Assembly (NCBI RefSeq): GCF_018310695.1
Contig: NZ_JAGXCY010000009.1
Coordinates: 62,001-126,000 of the forward strand
DNA length: 64,000 bases
Reading direction: 5' to 3'
From: Paenibacillus sp. Marseille-Q4541
GTDB lineage: Bacteria; Bacillota; Bacilli; Paenibacillales; Paenibacillaceae
This document shows positions 26,083-36,040 of the stretch, one piece after another. A program made the position numbers and the translations under genes. Every line of letters begins with the position of its first letter. Position 1 is the stretch's first letter. The notes beneath the pieces are model-generated. The model saw nothing but the letters and a program-made list of their open reading frames with translations. It was not told where the DNA came from and made no database searches.

Positions 26083-28215
26083 TTAATAATGAAAAGCAGA
26101 CAAGGTTGATTTCAGCTCTCCCGATACCTTTTCAAGTTTAGCGGACAACTCTACCAGATGATTACCGATACTTTGCTGCTCACTGCTCAATGAGGCTACT
26201 TCTTGTGATGTCGCGGAAGATTGCTCTGCAACGGAACTCACATTCATCATCGTCTCGGAAAGCGTAATCTGGGACTCATTTAACGCTTCTATGGAGACCG
26301 AGGTTTCATTCAGCCTTTTCACGAAGTGCCCCATTTGATCCTCCACGGTTTGAAAAATCTCTCCCGTTTCTTTTACTGCTACAATTTGTTCCTGGAATAA
26401 CGGGTATGCTTCTGACAAAGCAGCTACTGTTTCGTTCATTTCATTCATAATGCGATCTGTCATACTCGCGACCATATCAATGGATTCTTTGGACTGATCT
26501 GCCAGTTGACGAACTTCCCCTGCAACCACCATAAATCCACGTCCAGCTACTCCTGCCCTTGCTGCTTCAATCGTAGCATTCAAAGACAAAATATTCGTTT
26601 GTCTTGCAATGTTATGCAGCACATCTAGAATACTAAGGATCGAGCTTGTACTGTCCTTGAGTTGATCTACTTTATGAACAAGTGAACGAATCATCTCTTC
26701 ACTCTGTTCCGTTTTACTAATAAGCCCTGTTAAATACTTGCTACCTTCTTGGCTTGCGCCTTCCACTTCTCGTGCCGAACTCCCTAGCTCTTCATTGGTT
26801 ACTACGACTTTCTGCATCTGAGCAGAGATCTGCTCCGTCATCTCGGAACCTCGTTCTGCTTCACTTGCCAGATTCGTTGCTCCTCCTGCAATTTGTTCTG
26901 TTGCTACGGCTACTTCGGTAGCAGAGGCAGCAGTTTTCTGAGAGGCCGAGCTTAGTTCCGATGCTGTATGCAATACATCCTGTGCAGTCTGGTTGGTTTG
27001 CTTAACAAGATCCGTAATTTGCTCCATCATCTGATTAAAGCTAGCAGACAACTGTCCAATTTCGTCTTTTGAGTGATGCGATGTACGAACAGTCAAATCC
27101 CCTTTAGCCCCTTGATACATGAGATCCTTTAGCCTGGATAGAGGTGTCGCAATCATCCGCACCATCCATATGCCGATTAACAAAGCAAGAATCGCTGCGG
27201 CTACGGCAAAAATAACAGTAACTATTAATATCTTATTCGCACCTTTAAGCAGTTCATCTACAGGAATCATCCCAATCATTTTCCATCCGGATATGCCCAG
27301 CGTATTATATACAGCTAGTACTTCCCTGTGTTGACCTTCAATAGTATTCTCCGTGTCTTTAAATCCGCTTTGCTCAGTGAGATCATTAATAAAAGAAAGT
27401 TCCGATTTTTTACCTGCTCGATCTGATATTGAGGATCCAACGACAGTTCCATCTTCAGCGATCGTTTGAATGACTCCGCTTTCTCCAAAATCCACTTTTT
27501 TGAGTTCGGTTTCCAAAGCACTAGCTTTAATATCGAATACAAGCACATAAGTACCAATGCTTGTACTAATATTTTTTAACACTCGCGCCATACGGTATGT
27601 ATCTTCTGATCCATCTTGTCTTACTACAGTCGGGAGCCACTGGATTCCGCCTTTTTCCAGCAGAGCCTTAAACCACTCTTCGTTACGGAGCTCTGATAGT
27701 CCTGCACTTGCTCCTGTGCTAATAATCGGTACTTCTGGTTTCTGATGAATAAGTGCAATGGAAGCTACCGTTTTATTCGTAAATTGCATATTCATCATTT
27801 GTTCAGAAATCAGTGACATCGCCTGATAAACTTCAAACTCTGTGACGCCGCTTTTCGTGAGATCTGTCAAATTCTTTTGAATGTTCGTGTCAAAAAAAAT
27901 CTGTGTTGACATATCCACATAACGCTCCATGATAATATCTAATCTTTGTGTAATCTGTTCCATCGTTTCCTGATTCGCTGTAGCTGCATTATCTTTAATC
28001 GTCGCTTTGGCTGTCTGATAGGATAAGGTCCCGAGTCCAAATACAACGAGTAGAATAGCAATCATAAAAATAAGGAACAATCGCACTCCTACAGATTGAA
28101 TTGGATTTAGATTATTTAACCGTTTCCATGAAAAACGTGTTCGCTCTCCCTTCTTTTTTGTCTGACTTCCTTCTTCTGAGTCACGTTTTTTCCTTAACTT
28201 AACAAATCCTTTCAT
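26083..28215 (-). CDS. Methyl-accepting chemotaxis protein
   Basis: Chemoreceptor of 710 aa. A basic cytoplasmic N-terminus leads to TM1 (about 45-65), a roughly 270-residue extracellular dCache-type sensor, TM2 (about 340-362), a HAMP domain and a long signalling coiled coil with the conserved hairpin tip (EAARAGVAGRGFMVVAGEVR). ATG 28215 (MKGFVKLRKK) is preceded by GGCGGTGAG; the ATG at 28230 has no ribosome site. The ligand is unknown. No chemotaxis genes adjoin it, so it is an orphan receptor signalling to CheA elsewhere. Confidence 0.92.
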   Translation of the reverse strand: MKGFVKLRKKRDSEEGSQTKKKGERTRFSWKRLNNLNPIQSVGVRLFLIFMIAILLVVFGLGTLSYQTAKATIKDNAATANQETMEQITQRLDIIMERYVDMSTQIFFDTNIQKNLTDLTKSGVTEFEVYQAMSLISEQMMNMQFTNKTVASIALIHQKPEVPIISTGASAGLSELRNEEWFKALLEKGGIQWLPTVVRQDGSEDTYRMARVLKNISTSIGTYVLVFDIKASALETELKKVDFGESGVIQTIAEDGTVVGSSISDRAGKKSELSFINDLTEQSGFKDTENTIEGQHREVLAVYNTLGISGWKMIGMIPVDELLKGANKILIVTVIFAVAAAILALLIGIWMVRMIATPLSRLKDLMYQGAKGDLTVRTSHHSKDEIGQLSASFNQMMEQITDLVKQTNQTAQDVLHTASELSSASQKTAASATEVAVATEQIAGGATNLASEAERGSEMTEQISAQMQKVVVTNEELGSSAREVEGASQEGSKYLTGLISKTEQSEEMIRSLVHKVDQLKDSTSSILSILDVLHNIARQTNILSLNATIEAARAGVAGRGFMVVAGEVRQLADQSKESIDMVASMTDRIMNEMNETVAALSEAYPLFQEQIVAVKETGEIFQTVEDQMGHFVKRLNETSVSIEALNESQITLSETMMNVSSVAEQSSATSQEVASLSSEQQSIGNHLVELSAKLEKVSGELKSTLSAFHY

Positions 28216-28340
28216 TCTGCTCACCGCCATTAGTCGTTATCGTTTCAAAACCTGACATTAATAACTATTATTTCGACATTTTGATGGTAAAACCTTTGCT
28301 TTTATGAAAAAAAATTGCACCTTTTTTCCTAGATGTCTAT

Positions 28341-28377
28341 AAAAAAAGGCCCTCATCTTCCGATAGATGAGGGCTTT
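28341..28377 (-). terminator. Terminator of mltG-trhP1-trhP2 unit
   Basis: Minus strand AAAGCCCTCATCT-ATCGGA-AGATGAGGGCCTTT followed by T5, within 95 bp after the trhP2 stop. Confidence 0.9.
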
Positions 28378-28434
28378 AGACCTGTTTTTCATTAATCCCC
28401 CCCCTTTTTTGCGGAGGGTCCTTACTGAAAAATA

Positions 28435-29763
28435 TTATTTTTTCTTACGCATCATATCAAAAAAGGCAACAGGTTGATCTACTTTTACTTTTACCAGCTG
28501 CAATGGATGACGGGCTGCATCAAGTAAATTACCAGCTTCATCATAGATTTCACTTACTTTTTGCTTAAAGAAAGTACCGTTCGGTCCAAAAAATTCAATC
28601 TCATGTCCCGGTTTGAAATAATTGCGTTGTTGAATCGTAGCCATCTGTGACTTCTCATCATAATCCATTACAAGTCCTGCAAAGTCATAAGGCACTGCTT
28701 TTTCTTCCGGCTCATAAATATGATCCTCATGATCTGGAGTATCATAGAAAAATCCAGTATTCAACGGACGATTCGCTGCTTTCTGAATCTCTTCCAGCCA
28801 TTCCGGCTTTAGAACATAGTTCTCTGGGTCAGCCATGTAGGAGTCAATTGCTTGACGGTATACATTAACGACCGTTGCCACATAGTGAATGGACTTCATC
28901 CGTCCTTCAATTTTAAAGGAATCAATCCCTACGTCAATAAGATCCGGTATGTTTTCCAGCATGCAGAGATCTTTGGAACCCATCGTAAACGAATGGTCTC
29001 CTTCTTCATACAACGGAAGCTGATTTACACCAAGTTCGAAATTTTTGAGAATACGAGAATCTCTTGTATCTTCTTCAGATACCCATACCTCATTTTCTCT
29101 CGCGTCCTCGAATAAATCGTATTTCCAGCGGCAAGATTGGCAGCATCCGCCTCGATTCGAATCCCGATCAGTAAAGTGATTGGACAACACACATCTTCCG
29201 GAAAAAGAAGAACACATCGCACCATGAATAAATGCTTCAATTTCAATATCTACATTTTGCTTAATCTCAGCAATTTCTTCTAGGCTCGCTTCTCGTCCAA
29301 GAACGACACGTGGAAGCCCTTCTTCTTTCCAAAATTTCACCGCTTGCCAGTTAATGGTCGATTGCTGTGTACTAAGATGTACTTCAAGACCCGGAACAGC
29401 ACGTTGTGCAACGTCAATAATCGCAGGGTCTGCTACGATAATTGCCGAAATTCCAACTTCATAAAGCTTGTTAAGATAGGCTTCAATACCCTCTACATCT
29501 TCATTATGTGCATAAATGTTCGTTGCAACAAACACTTTTGCCCCATACTTCTTAGCAAATTCGACCCCTTCCCGCATTTCTTCAAAACTGAAATTGTCGG
29601 CATTTGAACGAAGGCCGTACTTTTGTCCACCAATATATACTGCGTCCGCACCATAATGAATAGCAAACTTCAGCTTTTCCAAGTTTCCTGCCGGAGCAAG
29701 CAGCTCAGGCTTGTCCAGCCGATAACGTTTGCCCGTATATTTTGGTTTCGTAATCGTGTCCAT
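28435..29763 (-). CDS. trhP2: tRNA hydroxylation protein, peptidase U32 family (YrrO)
   Basis: Member of the U32 family, which in Bacillus (YrrO, TrhP2) is needed for prephenate-dependent 5-hydroxyuridine formation at tRNA position 34. The 442-aa protein begins with the PELLAPAGNLEKLKFAIHYGADAVYIGG barrel start and has the cysteine set SSFSGRC, CCQSCRW and DLCMLE, probably binding an iron-sulfur cluster. GGTGG lies about 9 nt before the ATG. It is 19 bp after trhP1, so cotranscribed. The collagenase annotation sometimes given to U32 proteins is not supported here. Confidence 0.9.
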   Translation of the reverse strand: MDTITKPKYTGKRYRLDKPELLAPAGNLEKLKFAIHYGADAVYIGGQKYGLRSNADNFSFEEMREGVEFAKKYGAKVFVATNIYAHNEDVEGIEAYLNKLYEVGISAIIVADPAIIDVAQRAVPGLEVHLSTQQSTINWQAVKFWKEEGLPRVVLGREASLEEIAEIKQNVDIEIEAFIHGAMCSSFSGRCVLSNHFTDRDSNRGGCCQSCRWKYDLFEDARENEVWVSEEDTRDSRILKNFELGVNQLPLYEEGDHSFTMGSKDLCMLENIPDLIDVGIDSFKIEGRMKSIHYVATVVNVYRQAIDSYMADPENYVLKPEWLEEIQKAANRPLNTGFFYDTPDHEDHIYEPEEKAVPYDFAGLVMDYDEKSQMATIQQRNYFKPGHEIEFFGPNGTFFKQKVSEIYDEAGNLLDAARHPLQLVKVKVDQPVAFFDMMRKKK

Positions 29764-29782
29764 TTCCTTTTACCACCTCATA

Positions 29783-30718
29783 TTAATAAACTTGTTCTTT
29801 ATAGAAAAATCCAAAGGACAGTTCGCGCTCCGGATCCTGCATTTCCCGTACCTCATCCAGCCAAGACTCATCATATTCGTAGTTTAGTGGGTCTACCGTG
29901 TAAGCATCGATTGCTTTACGATATGCCCTTACAACAGCCTCATTGTATGCAGTGCTTTTTAGAATTCCTTCGATTTTGAAAGAATGTACCCCTGCATTCA
30001 TTAAGAGATGGAGATCTTCCATAATACAAATATCTTCCGAACTCATAATATGGGTTCCATTCACATCTTCATAGATAGGGAATTTCTCATCCCGACGCTC
30101 TGCTTCAATCAGAAATAGGCCTCTTGCCAAACTCAAATCTCCATCTACCGGCCGTCCTTGCTGTTTCATGTAGCTAGCAACCAGTTGGCGTTTGGAATGA
30201 TAAATGTTGGTCATACCATGAATCTGTACCTGAGCTTCAACTTCAAGCATGGGTACCATTTCTGTAATTTCATCCATATTCAGTTCTCTAGCAAGAACTA
30301 CTCGGGATGCCCCTTTACGCCCCCAATAGTTGGAAGTACTATAGTTGGTAGAAGTCATTTCTGCATTCCAATGAAGTTTGATCTCCGGTGCAATCTCACG
30401 TACAGCCCGAAGAACAGAGGGATCATTAAATTCGATACCATCTACTCCAGCTTCCTTAAGACCACGGACATAATCCGGTATTTCAGGAAGAAGTTCATTC
30501 GTCATAATGTTATTCATGGAAACGTAAACCTTGGCATGATGCTCTTTAGCAAGCTTAACTGCCTCCTTGGTTTGTTCCAAGGTAAAACTTCCAGGTAATC
30601 TCATACCGAAACGATCGTCACCGATAATAATCGCGTCAGCTCCTGCAGTAAGTAGCACTTCTGCTTCTTTTAAATCACTTGCCGTCACTAGCAATTCGTA
30701 AGGCCGAGTCAAAGCCAT
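29783..30718 (-). CDS. trhP1: tRNA hydroxylation protein, peptidase U32 family (YrrN)
   Basis: Smaller U32 partner of trhP2, 311 aa, with the same barrel start (ELLVTASDLKEAEVLLTAGADAIIIG). The Bacillus homologue YrrN (TrhP1) acts with YrrO in tRNA U34 hydroxylation. It has fewer cysteines than trhP2. The annotated ATG at 30718 is only 1 nt after GGAGG; the TTG at 30712 (third codon) is 7 nt away and may be the true start. It lies 7 bp after mltG. Confidence 0.88.
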   Translation of the reverse strand: MALTRPYELLVTASDLKEAEVLLTAGADAIIIGDDRFGMRLPGSFTLEQTKEAVKLAKEHHAKVYVSMNNIMTNELLPEIPDYVRGLKEAGVDGIEFNDPSVLRAVREIAPEIKLHWNAEMTSTNYSTSNYWGRKGASRVVLARELNMDEITEMVPMLEVEAQVQIHGMTNIYHSKRQLVASYMKQQGRPVDGDLSLARGLFLIEAERRDEKFPIYEDVNGTHIMSSEDICIMEDLHLLMNAGVHSFKIEGILKSTAYNEAVVRAYRKAIDAYTVDPLNYEYDESWLDEVREMQDPERELSFGFFYKEQVY

Positions 30719-30725
30719 CCCTCCG

Positions 30726-31778
30726 TTATTCCGCGCTTTCTTTGCTTTTTTCTATATTCTCCAAATGCTCTTCATACGTTTTGGCAAAAAGATGTTCCGA
30801 ACTTCCGTCTTTTTTCGTTACATAAAATAGATAGTCTGATGCTTCAGGTGATAATGCTGCCTCAATTGCACTCAAACTTGGGCTTGCAATCGGTCCTGGG
30901 GGCAATCCCGCGTTCCGATACGTATTATATGGGCTCTTTACTTCTAAATCTTTATAAAGCAAACGTTCTTTCTGCTTGTCCAGCAAATATTGAACGGTTG
31001 CGTCCATTTCAAGTCTCATGTTCTTTTCAAGGCGATTATAAATGACACCCGCTACCAAAGGTCTCTCCTCGGGAACCACAACTTCTCTCTCAATGAGGGA
31101 GGCGACCGTAAGAAGTTCATGCACCGTAAGGCCGCGTGCTTTCAGTTTAGCTTCAAAATCAGGTATAGCATCCAGTTTAGCCTGCATTTCCGTCAGCATA
31201 CGTATAATAATATCTTCTGCGGTACTTCCCTTTTTAAGTTCATACGTTTCGGGGAACAGATAACCTTCTAGCTTAAAGAGATAGTCTGGGTTATCCGGGA
31301 TCTCAGCTACAAGTGGAATATCTTGAAACAACTCTGGCTGATTAATCATATCCATGAACAGCTTGTTCACCGTCACACCATCTGTATCCAGCTTCTCGGC
31401 AATCTGCTTCAGGGTATACCCTTCAGGAATAGTGAACTTCAAAGTTTCTTCTTTCTGTACATCTCCATTATTTAACGAAGTAATAATTTCTTTGTAGCTT
31501 TGACCTGGCACAAAAGCGTACGTTCCTGCTTTAAAATTAGAACCTTCATTGTTGAGTTTTAAATATACTTTAAAGAAAAAACTGTTGCGTATCAGTCCAT
31601 TTTCCTCCAGTTTATCCGCGATCTGCGCCGTACCTGTTCCTTTATCAATGGTGAAAATAACAGGTTCTGATGCTGATGCTACAGGTCTCATTGACTGCCA
31701 TACATATAAGGCGCTGCCTGCAAGCACCACCATGATCACAATAAGGATAATGAATCGCCTGAAGTATTTTGCTTTCAA
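30726..31778 (-). CDS. mltG: Endolytic murein transglycosylase
   Basis: Inner-membrane lytic transglycosylase that cleaves nascent glycan strands. One membrane anchor (about 9-30), a LysM-like subdomain (about 85-145) and the YceG catalytic domain with Glu in LIEREVVVPEERP and the C-terminal YNTYRNAGLPPGPIASPS motif. The frame is open to ATG 31829, but that ATG has no ribosome site and lies in a terminator-like hairpin. TTG 31778 has AAGGGG 9 nt upstream and gives 350 aa, which is preferred. Position next to ruvX, ireB and alaS matches Bacillus yrrL. Confidence 0.9.
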   Translation of the reverse strand: MKAKYFRRFIILIVIMVVLAGSALYVWQSMRPVASASEPVIFTIDKGTGTAQIADKLEENGLIRNSFFFKVYLKLNNEGSNFKAGTYAFVPGQSYKEIITSLNNGDVQKEETLKFTIPEGYTLKQIAEKLDTDGVTVNKLFMDMINQPELFQDIPLVAEIPDNPDYLFKLEGYLFPETYELKKGSTAEDIIIRMLTEMQAKLDAIPDFEAKLKARGLTVHELLTVASLIEREVVVPEERPLVAGVIYNRLEKNMRLEMDATVQYLLDKQKERLLYKDLEVKSPYNTYRNAGLPPGPIASPSLSAIEAALSPEASDYLFYVTKKDGSSEHLFAKTYEEHLENIEKSKESAE

Positions 31779-31795
31779 AAAATCCAACCCCTTCA

Positions 31796-31824
31796 CAGCC
31801 AAAAAGAGCGGACTTCTCCGCCCT
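31796..31824 (-). terminator. Terminator-like hairpin before mltG
   Basis: Minus strand AGAGGGCGGA-GAAG-TCCGCTCT (2-nt bulge) followed by T5. It lies between the upstream hairpin after the DUF1292 gene and the proposed TTG start of mltG, so it may attenuate read-through into mltG. Confidence 0.5.
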
Positions 31825-31879
31825 CTCATAAGCCGTATTTTAAGTAAGTATACCTAGATTTCTATAATAACATACAAAG

Positions 31880-31905
31880 CAGGCACCTCGGTAGAGGTGC
31901 CTCCT
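31880..31905 (-). terminator. Hairpin after DUF1292 gene
   Basis: AGGCACCTC-TACC-GAGGTGCCT forms a perfect 9-bp stem right after the gene at 31910. The tail is GCTTTG, so termination is probably partial, leaving mltG linked to the upstream genes. Confidence 0.6.
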
Positions 31906-31909
31906 CGTA

Positions 31910-32224
31910 TTACCCTTGGTCATCTGGTAAGGACCATTCATCATAGAGCTCTGCAATATTTTCCCATTCTTCATCATCTTCAATCGTGTGAAGCTCTGGA
32001 AGTCCTTCTGCTGTGAATTCCACACGCAAAAGTTCATATTCTTCGTTCTTACTGTTTAGAGATTGCAATACCGCATAACCTTGACCATGCACTTCAAACT
32101 CAGCAAGCAATTCATAAGGAACGGATTTACCGTTCGCTTCCTCCAGCTCAACTTCTGTTCCAAATGCTTCTCGCAAGCGAGTCGTTATGATCAGATCCGC
32201 TCTTGAAAAAGGAAAATCCGTCAT
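31910..32224 (-). CDS. DUF1292 family protein (second copy)
   Basis: Small acidic cytoplasmic protein of 104 aa of the DUF1292 (YrzB-like) family. It directly follows a second DUF1292 gene: its ATG touches the TAA of that gene. It is less acidic than its neighbour (EVELEEANGKSVPYELLAEFEVHGQGYAVLQS) but keeps the family's beta-strand core and the C-terminal EDDEEWENIAELYDEW. GAGGAG is 9 nt upstream. Function unknown. Confidence 0.82.
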   Translation of the reverse strand: MTDFPFSRADLIITTRLREAFGTEVELEEANGKSVPYELLAEFEVHGQGYAVLQSLNSKNEEYELLRVEFTAEGLPELHTIEDDEEWENIAELYDEWSLPDDQG

Positions 32225-32533
32225 TTATACAGTCTCCTCGTCATCTTCTGAATCTACGAGAGTATTAAATGTTTCTTCAACAATCGCCCACTCAGCTTCA
32301 TCTTGAATCATAAACAATTTAATATCGTCTCCGTCTTCTTCATAACGGAAGGCATATACCTCAGATTCATCTTCGTCATCGCCAACCTCAACGGGAACAA
32401 CCATCATGTATTTAGCATCTGAACCATCTACATCAAAGGTCATTAGGACCTCAAATTCCTCATCGTTGCCTTCTTCATCCGTAATATATATGATCTCGCG
32501 ATCCTCTTCCATACCCACATGATTATCAGTCAT
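32225..32533 (-). CDS. DUF1292 family protein (YrzB-like)
   Basis: Very acidic 102-aa protein (EEGNDEEFEVLMTFDVDGSD core, C-terminus DEAEWAIVEETFN). ATG 32533 has GGGGGAG 8 nt upstream; a longer start at 32566 would overlap ruvX. Bacillus yrzB occupies the same place after ruvX (yrrK). The conserved neighbourhood is the main evidence for a real gene; no function is known. Confidence 0.88.
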   Translation of the reverse strand: MTDNHVGMEEDREIIYITDEEGNDEEFEVLMTFDVDGSDAKYMMVVPVEVGDDEDESEVYAFRYEEDGDDIKLFMIQDEAEWAIVEETFNTLVDSEDDEETV

Positions 32534-32546
32534 AGTAAACTCCCCC

Positions 32547-32963
32547 TCACCTTGTACTTTTGGCATCTAAATAATTTTGCAATATTAAGCTTGCGGCCAT
32601 TTTGTCCACAACCTTTTTACGCTTCTTTCGGCTTACGTCGGCTTCAACCAGCGTACGTTCTGCCGAAACGGTGCTGAGCCTTTCATCCCATAGGTGAACG
32701 GGCAAGTCCAATGTTTCCCGCAGCACTTCTGCAAATTCAATGCAGATTTCACCACGAGGACCAACGGTACCGTTCATATTCTTGGGCAATCCGACGACGA
32801 TTTCACTAACCTCGTTCAATTTAACAAGTTCAGTGATCCGTGCAATCTCATTCCCTTCGCGGCGCCGTTCTATTACTTCTAATCCCTGGGCAGTCCAGCC
32901 AAAGGCGTCACTAAGTGCAACGCCAATTCTGCGGTCGCCATAATCCAAACCTAAAATCTTCAT
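32547..32963 (-). CDS. ruvX: Putative Holliday junction resolvase / pre-16S rRNA nuclease
   Basis: YqgF-family RNase H-fold nuclease of 138 aa. The first strand MKILGLDYGDRRIGVALSD holds the catalytic Asp7; VVGLPKNMNGTVG and the C-terminal LWDERLSTVSA supply the other acidic residues. E. coli YqgF trims pre-16S rRNA; a role in recombination has also been proposed. AGGAG lies 6 nt before the ATG. It is 15 bp after ireB, in the alaS-ireB-ruvX order of Bacillales. Confidence 0.95.
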   Translation of the reverse strand: MKILGLDYGDRRIGVALSDAFGWTAQGLEVIERRREGNEIARITELVKLNEVSEIVVGLPKNMNGTVGPRGEICIEFAEVLRETLDLPVHLWDERLSTVSAERTLVEADVSRKKRKKVVDKMAASLILQNYLDAKSTR

Positions 32964-32978
32964 TTCGTTCTCCTATTC

Positions 32979-33239
32979 TTATCGGTGATTGGCCAGATAA
33001 GAACGTACTAATTCTTCAATCAGTTCGTCGCGTTCTTTTTTGCGGACCAGACTTCTGGCATTGTTGTGGCGTGGAATATAAGCCGGATCCCCAGAAATAA
33101 GATACCCAACGATTTGATTAATCGGGTTATAATCTTTTTCCTGAAGGGAGTCGTACACTTTAAGAAGAATCTCTTGTGCAGAAGCTTCTTCCACATCGCC
33201 CTTCACATTAAATTTGACTGTCTTATCCATGGAGTCCAT
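32979..33239 (-). CDS. ireB: IreB family regulatory phosphoprotein (YrzL)
   Basis: Small cytoplasmic protein of 86 aa ([15 protein letters not shown]). In Enterococcus its homologue is a substrate of the PASTA kinase IreK, phosphorylated on N-terminal threonines, and affects cephalosporin tolerance; the N-terminal Thr is kept here. ATG 33239 is 8 nt from GAGG; the GTG at 33248 overlaps the ribosome site. It is the first gene of ireB-ruvX-DUF1292. Confidence 0.92.
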   Translation of the reverse strand: MDSMDKTVKFNVKGDVEEASAQEILLKVYDSLQEKDYNPINQIVGYLISGDPAYIPRHNNARSLVRKKERDELIEELVRSYLANHR

Positions 33240-33305
33240 ATACGACACCTCGCTTCTGCATAAAACAAAAACTTTTCATTTTTGCTATGCCGAATTGATT
33301 TCTTC

Positions 33306-33335
33306 TTTATAATAACATATTCTGTCCTCTGTAAA
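33306..33335 (-). promoter_or_regulatory. ireB-ruvX promoter
   Basis: TTTACA (33330-33335), 18-bp spacer, TATAAA (33306-33311), located between alaS and ireB. No clear terminator separates alaS, so read-through from alaS is also possible. Confidence 0.6.
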
Positions 33336-33384
33336 TATAGCAGGAAAGTGAGAATATTTTGTTTTTTGTAAACGGTACAAAACC

Positions 33385-36006
33385 TTACCCAGCAATGATT
33401 TGTTCAGCAAGGCGCAGTGCTTCTTCAAGTTTGGAAGCATCTTTACCACCAGCTTGAGCCATATCTGGACGTCCGCCACCGCCGCCGCCGCATACTGCAG
33501 CGACTTCTTTCACAATCTTACCTGCATGCAACCCTTTCTTGACCTGATCTTGAGGTACAAGGACAACAAAGTTTACTTTTTCCTCTGCTGCCGCACCAAG
33601 AACAATAACAGTGTCCGGTAATTTCACCTTAAGTTCATCGGCAAGTGTACGAAGTGCATCCATCCCTGCTGCCTCAACACGTGCTGTCAATACTTTGGTA
33701 TCTCCATGTTGAACCACTTTATCCGTAAGTTGTCCTGCTTCAATGGAGCTTAGTTTACCTTGAAGGGATTCATTCTCACGCGTTAGGTCTTTCACTTGAG
33801 CATGCAGTGCATCAATCCGTTTAGGCACATCATTTAGGTTCGACTTGAGCAGAGCCGCGGATTGTTTTAGTAGATCCAATTGGCCTTCCAAGTATTCATA
33901 TGCACCGCGTCCTGTTAGGGCTTCAATCCGTCTTACACCGGAACCGATCCCGCTCTCGCTCACTAGTTTGAACAAGCCAATCTCCGATGTATTATTCACA
34001 TGACAACCTCCGCAAAGCTCAAGGCTGTAATCGCCGACTTGAACGACACGAACAATATCTCCGTACTTTTCACCGAATAAAGCCATAGCGCCCATTGCTT
34101 TTGCTTCGTCAATAGATTTGAACTCGATGACAACATTCAGTTGTTTCCAAATTTGTTCGTTTACTTTACGTTCGATTACGCTAAGTTCCTCCGGCGTGAT
34201 TCCGCCAAAGTGCGAGAAGTCGAACCGCAAACGTCCTGGTTCTACAAGAGATCCCGCCTGATTAACGTGGTCTCCTAATACTTCTTTCAGTGCTTTATGC
34301 AGCAGATGTGTAGCTGTATGATTTTTTACAATCGCTTCACGACTTGTTTTATCAACTTCAGCTTTGACTTGATCTCCTACACGAAGTTCACCAGCATCGA
34401 TCGTTACCATATGAATATGTTGACCAAGAGGTGCCTTGAAAAGACCTTTTACTTTCACAAATGTAGTTTCCCCGCGCAGAATACCTTCGTCACTCACTTG
34501 GCCGCCGCTCTCCGCGTAAAATGGAGTACGGTCCAGAACGATCTGGCATGTATCTCCTTCACTTACTGAATCAACCATTACTTCATCACGAATAATGGCA
34601 ACGACATTTGCTTCTGTCACGAGGTCATTATATCCAACAAATTCACTTTTAACCGTCAGTTCCGAGATCGCGCCACCCTGAATCTTCATACTAGCGCTAT
34701 CCTGACGAGCTGAACGCGCACGATTACGCTGCTCTTCCATCGCCTTATCAAAACCTTCTCGGTCGACTGTAAGGCCGTGCTCTGCCGCATAATCTTCCGT
34801 AAGATCAAACGGGAATCCGTAAGTATCATACAGTTTAAAAGCATCATTTCCGCTAATCATATTCTGTCCATTTGCTTTCGCTTGTCCGCTAATATCAGCA
34901 AGAATGGCAAGACCATCACTAAGTGTTTCATGGAAACGTTCTTCTTCCGTTTTAATCACCTTAGCGATAAATTCACGTTTTTCTATTACTTCTGGATAGT
35001 AAACACCCATTACATCAGCTACCTGCTGTGTCAGCTCATACATGAATGGACGGTCAAGTCCAAGCACTTTTCCGTAACGGACTGCACGGCGTAGCAATCT
35101 GCGGATTACATATCCACGCCCTTCATTGGAAGGAAGTACACCATCACCTACGGCAAATGCAACCGTACGTACATGGTCAGCAATCACTTTCAGCGCTACA
35201 TCAATTTCTACACTATCGTTATATTTAACGCCTGCCAGCTCAGCTGTACGCTGAATCGTAGGCTGGAATAGATCCGTATCAAAGTTGGAGTCTACGTCCT
35301 GCAAGATGGAAGCGAAACGCTCCAGACCCGCACCTGTATCAATGTTTTTATTCGGAAGCGGTGTATAGCTGCCATCTTTATTATGGTTGAACTGGGAGAA
35401 TACCAGATTCCATACTTCAAGATAACGTTCATTTTCTCCACCAGGATACAGTTCTGGATCTTCCGGATCATTACCGTAAGCTTCTCCGCGATCATAGAAA
35501 ATTTCCGTACATGGACCGCACGGACCCTCACCAATATCCCAGAAGTTCTCATCAAGCTTGATGATTCTTTCTGCTGGCAGGCCGATTTTTTCATTCCACA
35601 GTTTGAAAGCTTCTTCATCTTCAGGGTACACGGTAACTGACAAACGTTCAGGATCAAATCCGATCCATTTTTTGTCGGTCAAGAATTCCCAAGCCCAAGT
35701 AACTGCTTCTTCTTTGAAATAATCACCAATAGAGAAGTTCCCTAACATTTCGAAAAAAGTATGGTGTCTACGAGTTTTCCCTACATTCTCGATATCATTG
35801 GTACGAATACATTTCTGAGAGTTCGCAAGACGTGGATTCTCAGGTTTCACTCGGCCGTCAAAATAAGGCTTCAGTGGCGCCATTCCTGCATTGATCCACA
35901 ACAGCGATGGATCGTTATGAGGTACGAGCGATGCACTCGGTTCGATTTTGTGGTTTTTGGATTTGAAAAACTCGATCCATTTGGAACGGATTTCACTTGC
36001 CTTCAT
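33385..36006 (-). CDS. alaS: Alanyl-tRNA synthetase
   Basis: Charges tRNA-Ala. Full-length 873 aa: class II catalytic core ([19 protein letters not shown] onward), anticodon-side helices, the editing domain with zinc ligands [11 protein letters not shown] and CGGCH, and the C-Ala domain ending in a glycine-rich stretch. ATG 36006 is 8 nt after GGAGG; the ATG at 36012 is only 2 nt away. A T-box leader with a consensus promoter lies more than 330 bp upstream, and an unusual inverted repeat lies between. Confidence 0.98.
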   Translation of the reverse strand: MKASEIRSKWIEFFKSKNHKIEPSASLVPHNDPSLLWINAGMAPLKPYFDGRVKPENPRLANSQKCIRTNDIENVGKTRRHHTFFEMLGNFSIGDYFKEEAVTWAWEFLTDKKWIGFDPERLSVTVYPEDEEAFKLWNEKIGLPAERIIKLDENFWDIGEGPCGPCTEIFYDRGEAYGNDPEDPELYPGGENERYLEVWNLVFSQFNHNKDGSYTPLPNKNIDTGAGLERFASILQDVDSNFDTDLFQPTIQRTAELAGVKYNDSVEIDVALKVIADHVRTVAFAVGDGVLPSNEGRGYVIRRLLRRAVRYGKVLGLDRPFMYELTQQVADVMGVYYPEVIEKREFIAKVIKTEEERFHETLSDGLAILADISGQAKANGQNMISGNDAFKLYDTYGFPFDLTEDYAAEHGLTVDREGFDKAMEEQRNRARSARQDSASMKIQGGAISELTVKSEFVGYNDLVTEANVVAIIRDEVMVDSVSEGDTCQIVLDRTPFYAESGGQVSDEGILRGETTFVKVKGLFKAPLGQHIHMVTIDAGELRVGDQVKAEVDKTSREAIVKNHTATHLLHKALKEVLGDHVNQAGSLVEPGRLRFDFSHFGGITPEELSVIERKVNEQIWKQLNVVIEFKSIDEAKAMGAMALFGEKYGDIVRVVQVGDYSLELCGGCHVNNTSEIGLFKLVSESGIGSGVRRIEALTGRGAYEYLEGQLDLLKQSAALLKSNLNDVPKRIDALHAQVKDLTRENESLQGKLSSIEAGQLTDKVVQHGDTKVLTARVEAAGMDALRTLADELKVKLPDTVIVLGAAAEEKVNFVVLVPQDQVKKGLHAGKIVKEVAAVCGGGGGGRPDMAQAGGKDASKLEEALRLAEQIIAG

Positions 36007-36040
36007 GGTCATAACCTCCGGTTTAAGTTGTATATTAGGT

